From the NCBI RefSeq assembly GCF_004795105.1, contig NZ_SSBL01000005.1, forward strand, positions 186,001 through 250,000: a stretch of DNA of 64,000 nucleotides. The letters are read 5' to 3'. The stretch is from Streptomyces sp. A0642. Its GTDB lineage: Bacteria > Actinomycetota > Actinomycetes > Streptomycetales > Streptomycetaceae. The notes under the pieces were generated by a model. That model did no database searches, had not been told where the DNA came from, and saw only the letters and a program-made list of their open reading frames with translations. The stretch's first letter is position 1. Each line of letters opens with the position of its first letter. Made by a program: the position numbers and the translations under genes. This document shows positions 10,080 to 18,468 of this stretch, in pieces.

Positions 10080-10415
10080 TCAGAAGGGGAGACCGGGCAT
10101 GCCGCCCAGGCCCTCGGTGAGCGGGCCCAGCTTCTGCTGCTGGAGCTGCTGGGCGTTCTCGTTCGCCGCCTGGACCGCCGCCACGACGAGGTCCGCGAGC
10201 GTCTCGGTGTCCTCCGGGTCCACCGCCTTGGGATCGATCACCAGGCCGCGCAGTTCGCCGGAGCCGGTGACCGTCGCCTTCACCAGGCCACCGCCCGCCT
10301 GGCCGTCGACCTCGGCCCTCGCGAGCTCCTCCTGAGCCTCCGCGAGGTCCTGCTGCATCTTCTGGGCCTGCTGAAGCAGCTGCTGCATGTTGGGCTGACC
10401 ACCACCGGGAATCAC
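10080..10415 (-). CDS. YbaB/EbfC family nucleoid-associated protein
   Basis: The product is 111 residues, a small DNA-binding dimer of the YbaB/EbfC family. It begins [16 protein letters not shown], typical for Streptomyces, followed by a long glutamine-rich amphipathic helix. The central beta region ends in a Gln/Asn-rich helix and the tail LPF. GTG 10415 is chosen over ATG 10430 because GGAG stands 5 nt before the GTG, whereas nothing precedes the ATG. It is the first gene of the ybaB-recR-DUF5063 unit. Confidence 0.93.
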   Translation of the reverse strand: MIPGGGQPNMQQLLQQAQKMQQDLAEAQEELARAEVDGQAGGGLVKATVTGSGELRGLVIDPKAVDPEDTETLADLVVAAVQAANENAQQLQQQKLGPLTEGLGGMPGLPF

Positions 10416-10794
10416 GGTCACTCCAGGCATTTCGACGACAAATGTTTCGGTAAGCCGAGCCTACGTGCTCCCCGCGCGACGCGCCCCACCCACTGGCGAG
10501 CAACCCTTTCGAGTGAGTTCTCGCGAACCGTGGCAGGGCTCCTATACCTGACCAGAGGCCCTGTGCACCCAGAAATACCGCGATTTCTACCCCATGGCCC
10601 ACCATTCGGCGGTAGGAAAGGGGGGCGTCCCGGTACCCGCACCCGCATCGCCCGTCACGCAAAGTTACGCACGGGGGACTGCGGGTCGCACCGAGGGCCG
10701 GGTGCAGCGAGTGCACAGAGAGCAGAGATCCGCCCATCGTCGAGTACGCGGTTGACACCACGCGTCGCTATGCAGCATGCAGAGGAGTGCCCCG
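10416..10794. other. 379-bp divergent intergenic region upstream of ybaB and the SLATT gene
   Basis: No gene with Streptomyces codon bias fits here. The DNA is less GC-rich in its centre (10540-10640). Toward the plus-strand gene there is a TTGACA box (10752-10757) 38 bp before the start. Toward ybaB, a TATAGG hexamer on the minus strand near 10545 could be a -10. No small RNA could be recognised by eye. Confidence 0.4.
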
Positions 10795-11589
10795 GTGAGT
10801 CAGCCGGAGATGCAGCCCGAGGGGCCGCCCCGCAACGAATCCGGTGTGCCCGGTCCGGCCGTCTCCTCCGATGGGGATTCCGGCTCTCGGAGCCGAGAGG
10901 CGCGGGGCGGGGACCTGACCGGGACGCCCTTCCCGCTCGGCGACTGGGACGAGCCCGCCCAGCGGCTCGATGAGCTGTACCGCTGGGTCGAGGCGGACGC
11001 CCTGCGCACCGCCGACTGGTATCTGGGCGACCGGGTGCGGAAGCGGCGCGGCGCCAGGGCGCTGCGGACGGGAACCGCGGCCGGGGTGGTCGCGGGCGCC
11101 GCGCTGCCACTGCTGGACCTGACGGGCGCGCTGCACGGCGCGGCGGGCTGGGGTTACCTGTCGTTGCTGCTGGGGGCCGCGTGCATGGCGTGCGACCGGT
11201 ACTTCGGGCTGACCTCGGGGTGGATAAGGAATCTGGCCACGGCGCAGGCCGTGCAGCGGCGGCTCCAGGTGCTCCAGTTCGACTGGGCGTCGGAGTGCGT
11301 GCGCGAGGTGCTCGGGCCGGCCGAGGGGACGGCGAGCGAGGCGGCCGAGCGGTGCCTGGGGGTGCTGCGGCGCTTCTCGGAGGACATCACGGAGCTCGTA
11401 CGGTCGGAGACCGCGGACTGGATGGTGGAGTTCCGGGCCGGTCCCGCGCCGATGGGGATGCAGGCGCTGGTCTCCGGCGGCGCGGGCGGCGGGCGCGCGG
11501 AGCAGGGGGCCCTGCCGGGCAGGTTCCCGCTGCAGTCGATGGGCCGGCCGAACATGCCGCGGCAGCGGCCGCCGGAGTCCCCGCGGTGA
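10795..11589 (+). CDS. SLATT domain-containing membrane protein
   Basis: The product is 264 residues. A polar N-terminus (about 1-50) precedes the SLATT-like core: a helix with LDELYRWVEADA, two closely spaced membrane helices (about residues 90-110 and 118-138), then the helical segment LATAQAVQRRLQVLQFDW. The tail is Gly/Pro/Arg-rich. SLATT domains are two-helix membrane modules thought to act as effectors; a role for this chromosomal copy is unknown. GTG 10795 is chosen because AGAGGAG lies 7 nt upstream; the ATG 18 bp earlier has no ribosome site. Confidence 0.75.
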   Translation: MSQPEMQPEGPPRNESGVPGPAVSSDGDSGSRSREARGGDLTGTPFPLGDWDEPAQRLDELYRWVEADALRTADWYLGDRVRKRRGARALRTGTAAGVVAGAALPLLDLTGALHGAAGWGYLSLLLGAACMACDRYFGLTSGWIRNLATAQAVQRRLQVLQFDWASECVREVLGPAEGTASEAAERCLGVLRRFSEDITELVRSETADWMVEFRAGPAPMGMQALVSGGAGGGRAEQGALPGRFPLQSMGRPNMPRQRPPESPR

Positions 11590-11647
11590 CCTCTGCGGTC
11601 TCCGGTGAGCACCGCGGGGAGCGCCGGGGCCGGCGCCCGCCGGCCTC

Positions 11648-12298
11648 TCAGCTGAAGATGATCATCGAGCCCTGGGCGAGGCTCCGGGTGACCGCCGCGT
11701 GCAGACCGAGCCAGACGTGCCGTTCCCGGGCGAACGGGTTGTCGTCGTACGGGATCGGCCCCGCCGGTTCCTCCAGCGAGGTGGGCGCGGAGGGCGGCAG
11801 CGGGGCGGGTGGCGGGTTGGCCGGGTCGATGCCGATGGACGGGGCGACGAACTGCAGCTCGCGAAGCAGGCCGTGCGACGAGCCGAGCGGACCGCCGCCC
11901 TCCAGCAGGGCGTCGGTGGACAGCGGCGCGGCGAAGTCCACGGGGACGTACGCGCCCGCGTGGTCGTAGTGCCACACCAGGTGGGACTGCTGGGCGGTCG
12001 GCTCGAACATCTCCAGCAACTGCTCGTAGTCCCCGCCCAGTTCGTCGACCGGGGAGACGGTGAGGCCGCTGAGGCACAGGAGATAGGCGCGGCGCAGGAA
12101 GTGCAGCGCGTCGTAGTCGAAGCCCGCGACCGGGGCCACCTCACCGGTCAGCCCCGGCATGTAGGCGTAGACGGGCACGGGCGGCAGCCCAGCCTCGCCG
12201 AGCGCTCTGTCGTAGACGGCTATCTCTTCGGCGAAGGGGTTGTCGGGGCTGTGGCACAGCACATCGACGAGGGGGACCAGCCACAGGTCACAGGCCAC
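11648..12298 (-). CDS. conserved hypothetical protein
   Basis: The product is 216 residues, starting MACDLWLVPLVDVLCHSPDNP. No family is recognised. It has no signal peptide or membrane helix. The sequence is acidic and aromatic-rich in the first 130 residues, has a proline-rich linker (about 160-175) and ends in a hydrophobic MIIFS. Codon use is normal for the region. It converges with the SLATT gene (58-bp gap) and lies 136 bp from the 3' end of the GntR gene, so it appears to be its own unit. Confidence 0.7.
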   Translation of the reverse strand: MACDLWLVPLVDVLCHSPDNPFAEEIAVYDRALGEAGLPPVPVYAYMPGLTGEVAPVAGFDYDALHFLRRAYLLCLSGLTVSPVDELGGDYEQLLEMFEPTAQQSHLVWHYDHAGAYVPVDFAAPLSTDALLEGGGPLGSSHGLLRELQFVAPSIGIDPANPPPAPLPPSAPTSLEEPAGPIPYDDNPFARERHVWLGLHAAVTRSLAQGSMIIFS

Positions 12299-12434
12299 GA
12301 AGTCTCGCTCTCATGCGGGAATGGGATGCGTGCGGTGGTGCGATGGTCGGGACAGCGTAATGCGGCCGGGACGTCGCGGACAGGGGCCCATCGGGACCTG
12401 CTTGCGCCGGGGGACGTCAACCGGCCCGTACGTG

Positions 12435-13199
12435 TCAGGGCTTCGGGCGTGCCCGGTCCGCGGGGCCGTCCGGCTCGTCCGGGCGGGCTGCCTGTTCCGG
12501 AGCGGCCGGGTCTCCGGCCGCGAGCCGGTCCGCCCAGCTCAGCGCGTGGTTGTTGTAGCCCTCGACGGCGCTCAGCAGGGCCGCGCGGTCGCGGTGCGTG
12601 ATCGCGGCGACGAGTTCGGGGTGCCCGTTCCACAGCCAGTCCCGTACGTCGGCGTCTCCGCGCAGGTACGGCACGGCGAACACCCAGGCCTGGACGCGCA
12701 GCCGGTGGAGGAAGTCGGTGATGTAGCTGTTGCCGACGAGGGCGCCCAGCTCGCGCCAGAAACGCAGGTCGTAGCCGATCAGGATGTCGAGGTCGCCGCC
12801 GCGCGCCGCACGGGAGGCCTCCTCGGCCCGGCGGCGCACGGAGACGAGCGCGTGCCGGAGGAGGTCCTGCCGCGCCGCGGAGGGGGGCGGTCCCGCGAAG
12901 ACCTCCCGGATGACCCCGTCCATGACGAGGGCGCGGGCCTCGACCATCGCGCGGTAGTCGGCGACGGTGAACTCGTAGACCCGGAATCCGCGGTGCTGGT
13001 CGGACTCGAGCAGGCCCTGGGCGGAGAGGTCGAAGAGCGCCTCGCGGACGGGCGTCGCGGAGACCCCGTACTGCTCGGCGATCTGCTTGACCGTGAACTC
13101 CCGTCCCGGCTGCAGACGTCCGGCGAGCACCTCGTCACGCAGCGCGTCCGCGATCTGCTGCCGCAGCGTATTGCGGGTGACAGCTCCGCTCGCGCGCAT
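12435..13199 (-). CDS. GntR family transcriptional regulator (FCD-domain subfamily)
   Basis: The product is 254 residues. A winged helix-turn-helix of GntR type lies at about 8-75 (LRQQIADALRDEVLAGRLQPG, then IAEQYGVSATPVREALFDL). A helical FCD ligand-binding domain follows (about 85-215), with characteristic Asp/His positions in DLRFWREL and the later HPEL segment. FCD regulators usually bind carboxylic acids and often control the neighbouring catabolic gene. Here the upstream neighbour on the same strand is a class III aminotransferase, its likely target. The start is ATG 13199. Confidence 0.9.
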   Translation of the reverse strand: MRASGAVTRNTLRQQIADALRDEVLAGRLQPGREFTVKQIAEQYGVSATPVREALFDLSAQGLLESDQHRGFRVYEFTVADYRAMVEARALVMDGVIREVFAGPPPSAARQDLLRHALVSVRRRAEEASRAARGGDLDILIGYDLRFWRELGALVGNSYITDFLHRLRVQAWVFAVPYLRGDADVRDWLWNGHPELVAAITHRDRAALLSAVEGYNNHALSWADRLAAGDPAAPEQAARPDEPDGPADRARPKP

Positions 13200-13200
13200 G

Positions 13201-13258
13201 GCGCCCCTCCCTGTTTCGGCCTCGGGTCACCTTAGACGAGGGCCGTGGAGAGGGGCGC
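13201..13258. other. inverted repeat between aminotransferase and GntR genes
   Basis: GCGCCCCTC (13201-13209) is repeated in inverse at 13250-13258 with a 40-bp spacer. It lies downstream of the aminotransferase and immediately upstream of the GntR start. It may be a long-loop terminator or part of the regulator's control region. Confidence 0.3.
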
Positions 13259-13265
13259 GGCAGCG

Positions 13266-14627
13266 TTACGCGGTGTGCCGGTCGGCCACCGTCAGCGCGG
13301 CGTCCAGGGCGGCCAGGCCCTCCTTGGCCTCGGCCTCCGAAACATTGCAGGCCGGAACGGCGTGCGTGCGGTTCATGTTGATGAAGGGCCACAGGCCGTT
13401 CTTCTTCGCGGCGGCGCCGAAGGCGGCCATCGGCGCGTTGGCCTCGCCCGTCGCGTTGTAGGGGACCAGCGGCTCGCGCGTCTCCTTGTTGCGGACCAGT
13501 TCCAGCGCCCAGAACGCGCCGAGGCCGCGGACCTCGCCGACGGACGGGTGGTTCTCGGCGAGTTCGCGCAGACCGGGGCCGAGGACGCTCTCGCCGATGC
13601 GGGCGGCGTTCTCGATGACCTTCTCGTCCTCCATCACATGGATGGTGGCGACGGCGGCGGCGCAGGCCAGCGGGTGGCCGGAGTAGGTGAGGCCGCCCGG
13701 GTAGGGGCGGGTGTCGAAGGTGGCCGCGATCTCGGCGGAGATGGCCACACCGCCGAGCGGGACGTATCCGGAGTTGACCCCCTTGGCGAAGGTCATCAGG
13801 TCGGGCGTGACGTCGAAGTGGTCGGCGGCGAACCACTTGCCGGTGCGCCCGAAGCCGGCCATGACCTCGTCGAGGACGAAGACGATTCCGTACCGGTCGC
13901 AGATCTCCCGGACACCGCCGAGATAGCCGGGCGGGGGCGTCATGATGCCGGCCGTGCCCGGGATGGTCTCCAGGATGATCGCGGCGATGGTCGACGGACC
14001 TTCGTACGCGAGGGTGTCCTCCAGGTGCTGGAGCGCGCGGGCGCACTCCTCCGCCTCGGTCTGTGCGTAGAACGGCGAGCGGTAGAGGAACGGGGCCCAG
14101 AACCGTACGACGCCCGCCGAGCCGTTGTCGGACGCCCAGCGGCGCGGATCGCCCGTCAGGTTGATCGCGGTGGAGGTGGCGCCGTGGTACGAGCGGTAGG
14201 CGGAGAGCACCTTCGTACGGCCGGTGTGCAGCCGGGCCATCCGGACGGCGTTCTCGACGGCCTCGGCGCCGCCGTTGGTGAAGAAGATCTTGTCCAGGTC
14301 GCCGGGGGTGCGCTCGGCGATGAGGCGTGCGGCCTCGGAACGCGCCTCGATCGCGAAGGCGGGCGCGAAGGTCGTCATCTTCCCCGCCTGCTCCTGGATC
14401 GCGGCGACGACGGTGGGGTGCTGGTAACCGATGTTGGTGTAGACGAGACCGCTGGTGAAGTCCAGGTAGCGGTTGCCGTCGTAGTCCCAGAAGTACGACC
14501 CCTCGGCGCCTGCGACGGCGAGCGGGTCGATCAGGCCCTGGGCTGACCAGGAGTGGAACACGTGCGCGCGGTCGGCGGCCTTGACGGCCGCACCGGCAGC
14601 GGAGTCGACAGGGGGATGAGGGGTCAT
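13266..14627 (-). CDS. PLP-dependent class III aminotransferase (aspartate aminotransferase family)
   Basis: The product is 453 residues from ATG 14627 (MTPHPPVDSA). The PLP-binding Lys282 is in TFAKGVNSGY. The PLP-interacting Asp253 is in FVLDEVMAGFGRTG, the family signature, and the phosphate loop NGGAEAVENAVRMAR lies at about 118-132. Class III enzymes transfer omega-amino groups (GABA, beta-alanine, diamines) to pyruvate or 2-oxoglutarate; the substrate is not determinable. The GntR regulator downstream suggests inducible catabolism. An earlier in-frame ATG (14669) lacks a ribosome site, so the shorter form is used. Confidence 0.92.
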   Translation of the reverse strand: MTPHPPVDSAAGAAVKAADRAHVFHSWSAQGLIDPLAVAGAEGSYFWDYDGNRYLDFTSGLVYTNIGYQHPTVVAAIQEQAGKMTTFAPAFAIEARSEAARLIAERTPGDLDKIFFTNGGAEAVENAVRMARLHTGRTKVLSAYRSYHGATSTAINLTGDPRRWASDNGSAGVVRFWAPFLYRSPFYAQTEAEECARALQHLEDTLAYEGPSTIAAIILETIPGTAGIMTPPPGYLGGVREICDRYGIVFVLDEVMAGFGRTGKWFAADHFDVTPDLMTFAKGVNSGYVPLGGVAISAEIAATFDTRPYPGGLTYSGHPLACAAAVATIHVMEDEKVIENAARIGESVLGPGLRELAENHPSVGEVRGLGAFWALELVRNKETREPLVPYNATGEANAPMAAFGAAAKKNGLWPFINMNRTHAVPACNVSEAEAKEGLAALDAALTVADRHTA

Positions 14628-14690
14628 GCGACGAGCGTAGGCGGCGGGGGCGACGCCCGGTATGGCCATCTTGTATGGCCTGGGCCGTGT

Positions 14691-14831
14691 GGTTCGGCAG
14701 GGTGTCGGGGGGCCTGGCGAGGACCGCGCGGTTCGGCGGGTGCTGGAGCGGCCTGGCGGTGACCGTGCGGTTCGGCGGGTGCCGGGGGGCGTGGCGGGGA
14801 CCGTGCGGTTCGGCGGGTGCCGGGGCGGCCG
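14691..14831. repeat. 39-bp degenerate tandem repeat, about 3.6 copies
   Basis: GGTTCGGCAGG/GGTTCGGCGGG cores recur at 14691, 14730, 14769 and 14807, giving a period of 39, 39 and 38 bp. Each core is followed by G(T/C)GCCGG-like and GGCGNGGACCG-like sequence. The array separates the aminotransferase start from the DJ-1 promoter and has no convincing reading frame of its own. Confidence 0.7.
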
Positions 14832-14843
14832 CGCAGCGAGACA

Positions 14844-14878
14844 TTGACAACATGCTGTCCAAGCGACAACATGTTGTC
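14844..14878 (+). promoter_or_regulatory. promoter with twin palindromic operators of the DJ-1/MarR pair
   Basis: Two 14-bp palindromes lie 19 bp centre to centre: GACAACATGCTGTC (14846-14859, one mismatch) and GACAACATGTTGTC (14865-14878, perfect). A consensus -35 TTGACA (14844-14849) overlaps the first, and a possible -10 CAACAT, 18 bp further on, lies inside the second. Palindromes of this size fit a dimeric MarR protein, and a MarR gene is in the operon. Confidence 0.7.
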
Positions 14879-14908
14879 ATATACGTTCTTCCCGCCGAGG
14901 AGGCCGTC

Positions 14909-15499
14909 ATGACCCGCACCGCGCACCTCGCCGTGTACGACACCTACGCCGACTGGGAGACCGGGCACGCGACCGCCCACCTCGCCCGGAACGGCTTCAC
15001 CGTCCGGACGGTCGGCCCCGGCACCGCGCCCGTCACCAGCATGGGCGGGCTGACCGTGCACCCGGATCCCGCTCTCGCCGCGCTGCGCCCCGAGGACAGC
15101 GCGCTGCTGATCCTGCCGGGGGCGGCCCTGTGGGACGCGGGCGACGCGCTCGCCCCCTTCGCCCGCGCCGCGCGCACCTTCCTGGACGCGGGCGTGCCGG
15201 TCGCCGCGATCTGCGGGGCGACGGCGGGACTGGCACGCGAGGGGCTGCTCGACGCGCGGGCCCACACGAGCGCGGTCCCCTTCTACCTCGCGGCCACCGG
15301 TTACGCGGGCGGCCCGCACTACGCCGACGCCGACGCCGTCACCGACGGCGACCTGATCACCGCCGGTCCGACCGAACCGGTCGCGTTCGCCCGTGAGATC
15401 TTCGCCCGTCTCGGCGTCTACGACGAGAAGAAGCTCGACGCCTGGTACCGGCTGTTCCACGATTCGGACCCGAGCGCGTACGAGGTGCTGCAGGGATGA
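14909..15499 (+). CDS. DJ-1/PfpI family protein
   Basis: The product is 196 residues with the DJ-1/PfpI fold. The nucleophile-elbow Cys102 is in VAAICGATAGLA, an acidic residue suited to the cysteine is at Glu17 (DWETG), and LLILPGA is the preceding strand. Family members include glyoxalase III-type deglycases, protease-like proteins and amidotransferase-like enzymes; the exact activity is not clear. ATG 14909 has GAGGAGG 5 nt upstream. It is followed by a MarR regulator through an unusual duplicated junction. Confidence 0.88.
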   Translation: MTRTAHLAVYDTYADWETGHATAHLARNGFTVRTVGPGTAPVTSMGGLTVHPDPALAALRPEDSALLILPGAALWDAGDALAPFARAARTFLDAGVPVAAICGATAGLAREGLLDARAHTSAVPFYLAATGYAGGPHYADADAVTDGDLITAGPTEPVAFAREIFARLGVYDEKKLDAWYRLFHDSDPSAYEVLQG

Positions 15500-15542
15500 G
15501 CGACGCGGACTACGAGGTGCTGCACGGATGAGCCACGCGGAC
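15479..15542 (+). repeat. 32-bp tandem duplication across a stop/start junction
   Basis: Bases 15479-15510 and 15511-15542 are two copies of a 32-bp unit with 30 identities. Each copy carries the ATGA where the DJ-1 stop overlaps a start. The first ATG (15496) opens an 11-codon ORF (MSDADYEVLHG) whose TGA overlaps the MarR ATG at 15528. The original overlap has thus become a chain of two. Confidence 0.85.
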
Positions 15543-16028
15543 CAGGACCGGCTGAGCCGGACCGCCCTCAGCATCTTCCACCTCAACGGCCGGTTCCTTT
15601 CCGTGGCCGAGAAGCTGGCGGCACCGGCGGGACTGACCGCCGCGTGGTGGCAGGTGCTCGGCGCGGTGATCGGCGAGCCCTTGCCCGTCTCCGGAATCGC
15701 CCGCTCGATGGGCATCACCCGGCAGGCCGTGCAGCGCATCGCCGATCTGCTCGTGGGCAAGGGGCTCGCGGAGTACCTGCCCAACCCGGCCCACCGCCGC
15801 GCGAAGCTGCTCCGCCCCACGGAGGAGGGCCGCGCCGCGATGTCCCGGATCAACCCCGGGCACGCGGAGTTCGCGGCGCGCCTGGCAGGGGAGTTGGGGG
15901 ACGAGGGCTTCACGGAGACGGTACGGGTGCTGGAGCGGCTCTCCCGGGCCATGGAGGCCCTGGGGGCGCCGAGTGATGCGCCGGGGCCGGTCGCGGGGGC
16001 CGACTCCCCTGTTTCATCCGGCGGTTGA
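15528..16028 (+). CDS. MarR family transcriptional regulator
   Basis: The product is 166 residues. The winged helix-turn-helix spans about 35-110: LPVSGIARSMGITRQAVQRIADLL is the recognition helix region, and the wing has NPAHRRAKLLRPTEEG. Flanking helices are suited to dimerisation. MarR proteins often repress their own operon and are released by small ligands or oxidants. The twin palindromes upstream of the DJ-1 gene are the obvious operator. The start at ATG 15528 overlaps the stop of the 11-codon duplicated mini-ORF. Confidence 0.9.
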   Translation: MSHADQDRLSRTALSIFHLNGRFLSVAEKLAAPAGLTAAWWQVLGAVIGEPLPVSGIARSMGITRQAVQRIADLLVGKGLAEYLPNPAHRRAKLLRPTEEGRAAMSRINPGHAEFAARLAGELGDEGFTETVRVLERLSRAMEALGAPSDAPGPVAGADSPVSSGG

Positions 16029-16159
16029 GGGGATGGATCGCATCCGCGTATGACCCGCGCTCCGGGAACACCCCGCCCACCGGCCCTCCGCCGAGAGGAG
16101 CCGCGCGGCTATTCTCGTCCCCGTCCGGCGTGGCGCCGTACGGGGGAGGACTGCACACC

Positions 16160-18301
16160 ATGGAGAAGCTCGGGTCCGCCGATCCGCAACGCATCGGCGC
16201 CTACCGCCTGCTGGGCCGGCTCGGCGCGGGCGGCATGGGACAGGTGTACCTGGCCCGCTCGGACCGGGGACGCGTGGTCGCGCTCAAGCTGGTCCGCGCG
16301 GAACTCGCCGCACAGCAGGAGTTCCGCGACCGGTTCCGGCAGGAAGTGCGGGCCGCCCGCCGGGTCGGGTCGACGTGGACCGCGCCCGTGCTGGACGCCG
16401 ACACCGAGGCCGCCGTGCCCTGGGTCGCCACCGGCTATGTCGCCGGCCCCTCGCTCCACGCCACCGTCTCCGGACGCGCGGACACCTCGCCCGGCCCGGC
16501 CCCGGGGGCCTACGGCCCCTTGCCCGACCGTTCCGTCCACATCCTGGGCACCGGTCTCGCCCACGCCCTCCGGGCCATCCACTCCGCCGGGCTCATCCAC
16601 CGCGACCTCAAGCCGTCCAACATCCTGCTGACGATCGACGGCCCGCGCGTCATCGACTTCGGCATAGCCCGGGCGCTCGACACCGTCGCCGACGGCGGCC
16701 TCACCCGCACCGGCGCCCTGATCGGCTCGCCCGGTTTCATGTCGCCCGAGCAGGTGCGCGGCGAGCGCGTGACCACGGCGTGCGACGTGTTCTGCCTGGG
16801 AGCCGTGCTGGCGTACGCCTCGACCGGGCGGCTCCCGTTCGGCGCGGCGACCAGCGGAGTGCCCGCGCTGCTGTTCCGGATCGCGCAGGAGGACCCGGAC
16901 CTGACCGGGGTGCCGGTCGATCTCGTGGAACTGATCCAGGACTGCCTGCGCAAGGACCCCGGCGCACGTCCGTCGACCGACGAGATCCTGGAGCGGCTGG
17001 ACGAGGGCGACACCGCGGAACCCTGGCTGCCGGGCGCGCTCATCGCCCAACTCGGCCGCCACGCCGTCGGGCTGCTCGACTCGGAGGACCCGATGGACGC
17101 GGTGCCGGAGGAGGTGGTCCCGGAAGGCGCGGCGGACGCGGCCCCGGAGGGGGCCCCACCGGCAGACGCCGTCCCGGGCGCACACGCAGACGCGGCCCCG
17201 GACGCACCCGCGGACGCGGTTCCGAGTGACGCGGTTCCGAGTGACGCCGCCCCCGACGACGCCGTTGCGACGCCCGCGCCCCCGCGGGACGCGACCCCGG
17301 ACCCAGCACGCGCACCGGCCCCAGCGCCCGTCGTAACCGCGCCCTCGGCACCCCCCGCAGCCGACGCCGCCCACGGTCTCCCCACCATGGTGGAGCCCTC
17401 CACGTCCCCCACAACCACCACCCGCCTCAGGCTCCCCACGCCCCCAACCTCGCCGGCCCAACCTCCGCCGTCCGGGCCGCCCTCCCCCGCGTACGGCTAT
17501 CCGCAGCAGCCCGCCCAGCCGTACGCCGGCCAGGGCTACGGCATTCCGCAGCAGCCGGCCCCCCACCAGGGATACGGCGTTCCGCAACAGCCGGCCCCCC
17601 ACCAGGGATACGCCTACGGCTACCCGCAGCAGCCCGGCTTCGGGCCCACACCGCCGTACGGCCCGCAGCACCCGGCCGGCGCCCAGCCGCCCGCCGCCGC
17701 CCGCCGCAGCGCCGGCTCGACCATCGCCCTCGTGGTCATCGCGGTGCTCGTCGCCCTCGGAGCGGGCGGATCCGTCTACGCGCTCATGAACGACCACGGC
17801 GCGCACACCACGGCCTCCCCCACCCGTCCGGCCGACCCCTCCCCGACCGGCGGGGCGTCCCACTCGCCTTCGCAGAACGGGACCCAGGGTTCCACGCCCG
17901 GACCGGACGACAAGGACAGCGACGAGGGACAGGGCGACGACGGCCCCATCCCCGAGGCCTATCTGGGCACCTGGTCCGGCAGCATCGACGGTGCCGCCGG
18001 CCACTCCACCCGCGAACTCGTCATCCGTCAGGGCGAGGTGGGCGACGCCGTCCTCACCCTCACCGCCGAAGGCCCCCTCGACACCGGCGGCACCTACCGC
18101 TGCGTCTTCCAGGCGGACCTCGCCACCGAACCGTCCGACGGCGGGCCGGTCAGCATCGGCCCGTCCACGGTGACGGAGGGCGAACCGATGACGTCCTGCA
18201 CCCCGGGCAGCTCCACCACCCTCACGCTGCTCCCCGACGGGACCCTGAGCCGCACGAACACGGACTCCGGCGAGAAGCTCACGTACACGAAGTCCGGCTG
18301 A
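16160..18301 (+). CDS. membrane-anchored serine/threonine protein kinase
   Basis: The product is 713 residues. The kinase domain covers about 14-275: glycine loop GAGGMG 22-27, Lys43, catalytic HRDLKPSN 147-154, DFG 166-168, and SPEQVRGE of the activation segment. A long Ala/Asp/Pro-rich linker comes next (about 310-410). A Gln/Pro/Tyr-rich stretch with repeats of GYGVPQQPAPHQ is matched at DNA level by a 36-bp tandem repeat near 17533-17604. One membrane helix follows (about 515-537), then an outer domain of about 150 residues that may sense a ligand. ATG 16160 has a GGGGGAGGA ribosome site. Confidence 0.93.
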   Translation: MEKLGSADPQRIGAYRLLGRLGAGGMGQVYLARSDRGRVVALKLVRAELAAQQEFRDRFRQEVRAARRVGSTWTAPVLDADTEAAVPWVATGYVAGPSLHATVSGRADTSPGPAPGAYGPLPDRSVHILGTGLAHALRAIHSAGLIHRDLKPSNILLTIDGPRVIDFGIARALDTVADGGLTRTGALIGSPGFMSPEQVRGERVTTACDVFCLGAVLAYASTGRLPFGAATSGVPALLFRIAQEDPDLTGVPVDLVELIQDCLRKDPGARPSTDEILERLDEGDTAEPWLPGALIAQLGRHAVGLLDSEDPMDAVPEEVVPEGAADAAPEGAPPADAVPGAHADAAPDAPADAVPSDAVPSDAAPDDAVATPAPPRDATPDPARAPAPAPVVTAPSAPPAADAAHGLPTMVEPSTSPTTTTRLRLPTPPTSPAQPPPSGPPSPAYGYPQQPAQPYAGQGYGIPQQPAPHQGYGVPQQPAPHQGYAYGYPQQPGFGPTPPYGPQHPAGAQPPAAARRSAGSTIALVVIAVLVALGAGGSVYALMNDHGAHTTASPTRPADPSPTGGASHSPSQNGTQGSTPGPDDKDSDEGQGDDGPIPEAYLGTWSGSIDGAAGHSTRELVIRQGEVGDAVLTLTAEGPLDTGGTYRCVFQADLATEPSDGGPVSIGPSTVTEGEPMTSCTPGSSTTLTLLPDGTLSRTNTDSGEKLTYTKSG

Positions 18302-18468
18302 ACAGGCCTTCCCGCGCGCCGGGTTGCCCTCCACGTGCGCGGTCCGGGCCGCTCGGCGCCGTATCTGTGCGCGCTGTGAAGGTCATGCCCTACGCTGCGA
18401 CCCTGGGCCGCGCCCCGCTCACGTCTCCGGGTGCCACGCGGCCCCTTCACCGTGGGGGTACTTCCATC

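Noticed and set aside
10431..10620. Possible small stable RNA (such as SRP RNA) upstream of ybaB
   Set aside because: The region is GC-poorer and non-coding, but no conserved SRP tetraloop or tRNA-like cloverleaf could be drawn by eye.
16109..18334. A 741-codon minus-strand frame opposite the Ser/Thr kinase
   Set aside because: The plus strand has all kinase motifs. The antisense product is Gly/Arg/Val-rich without domains.
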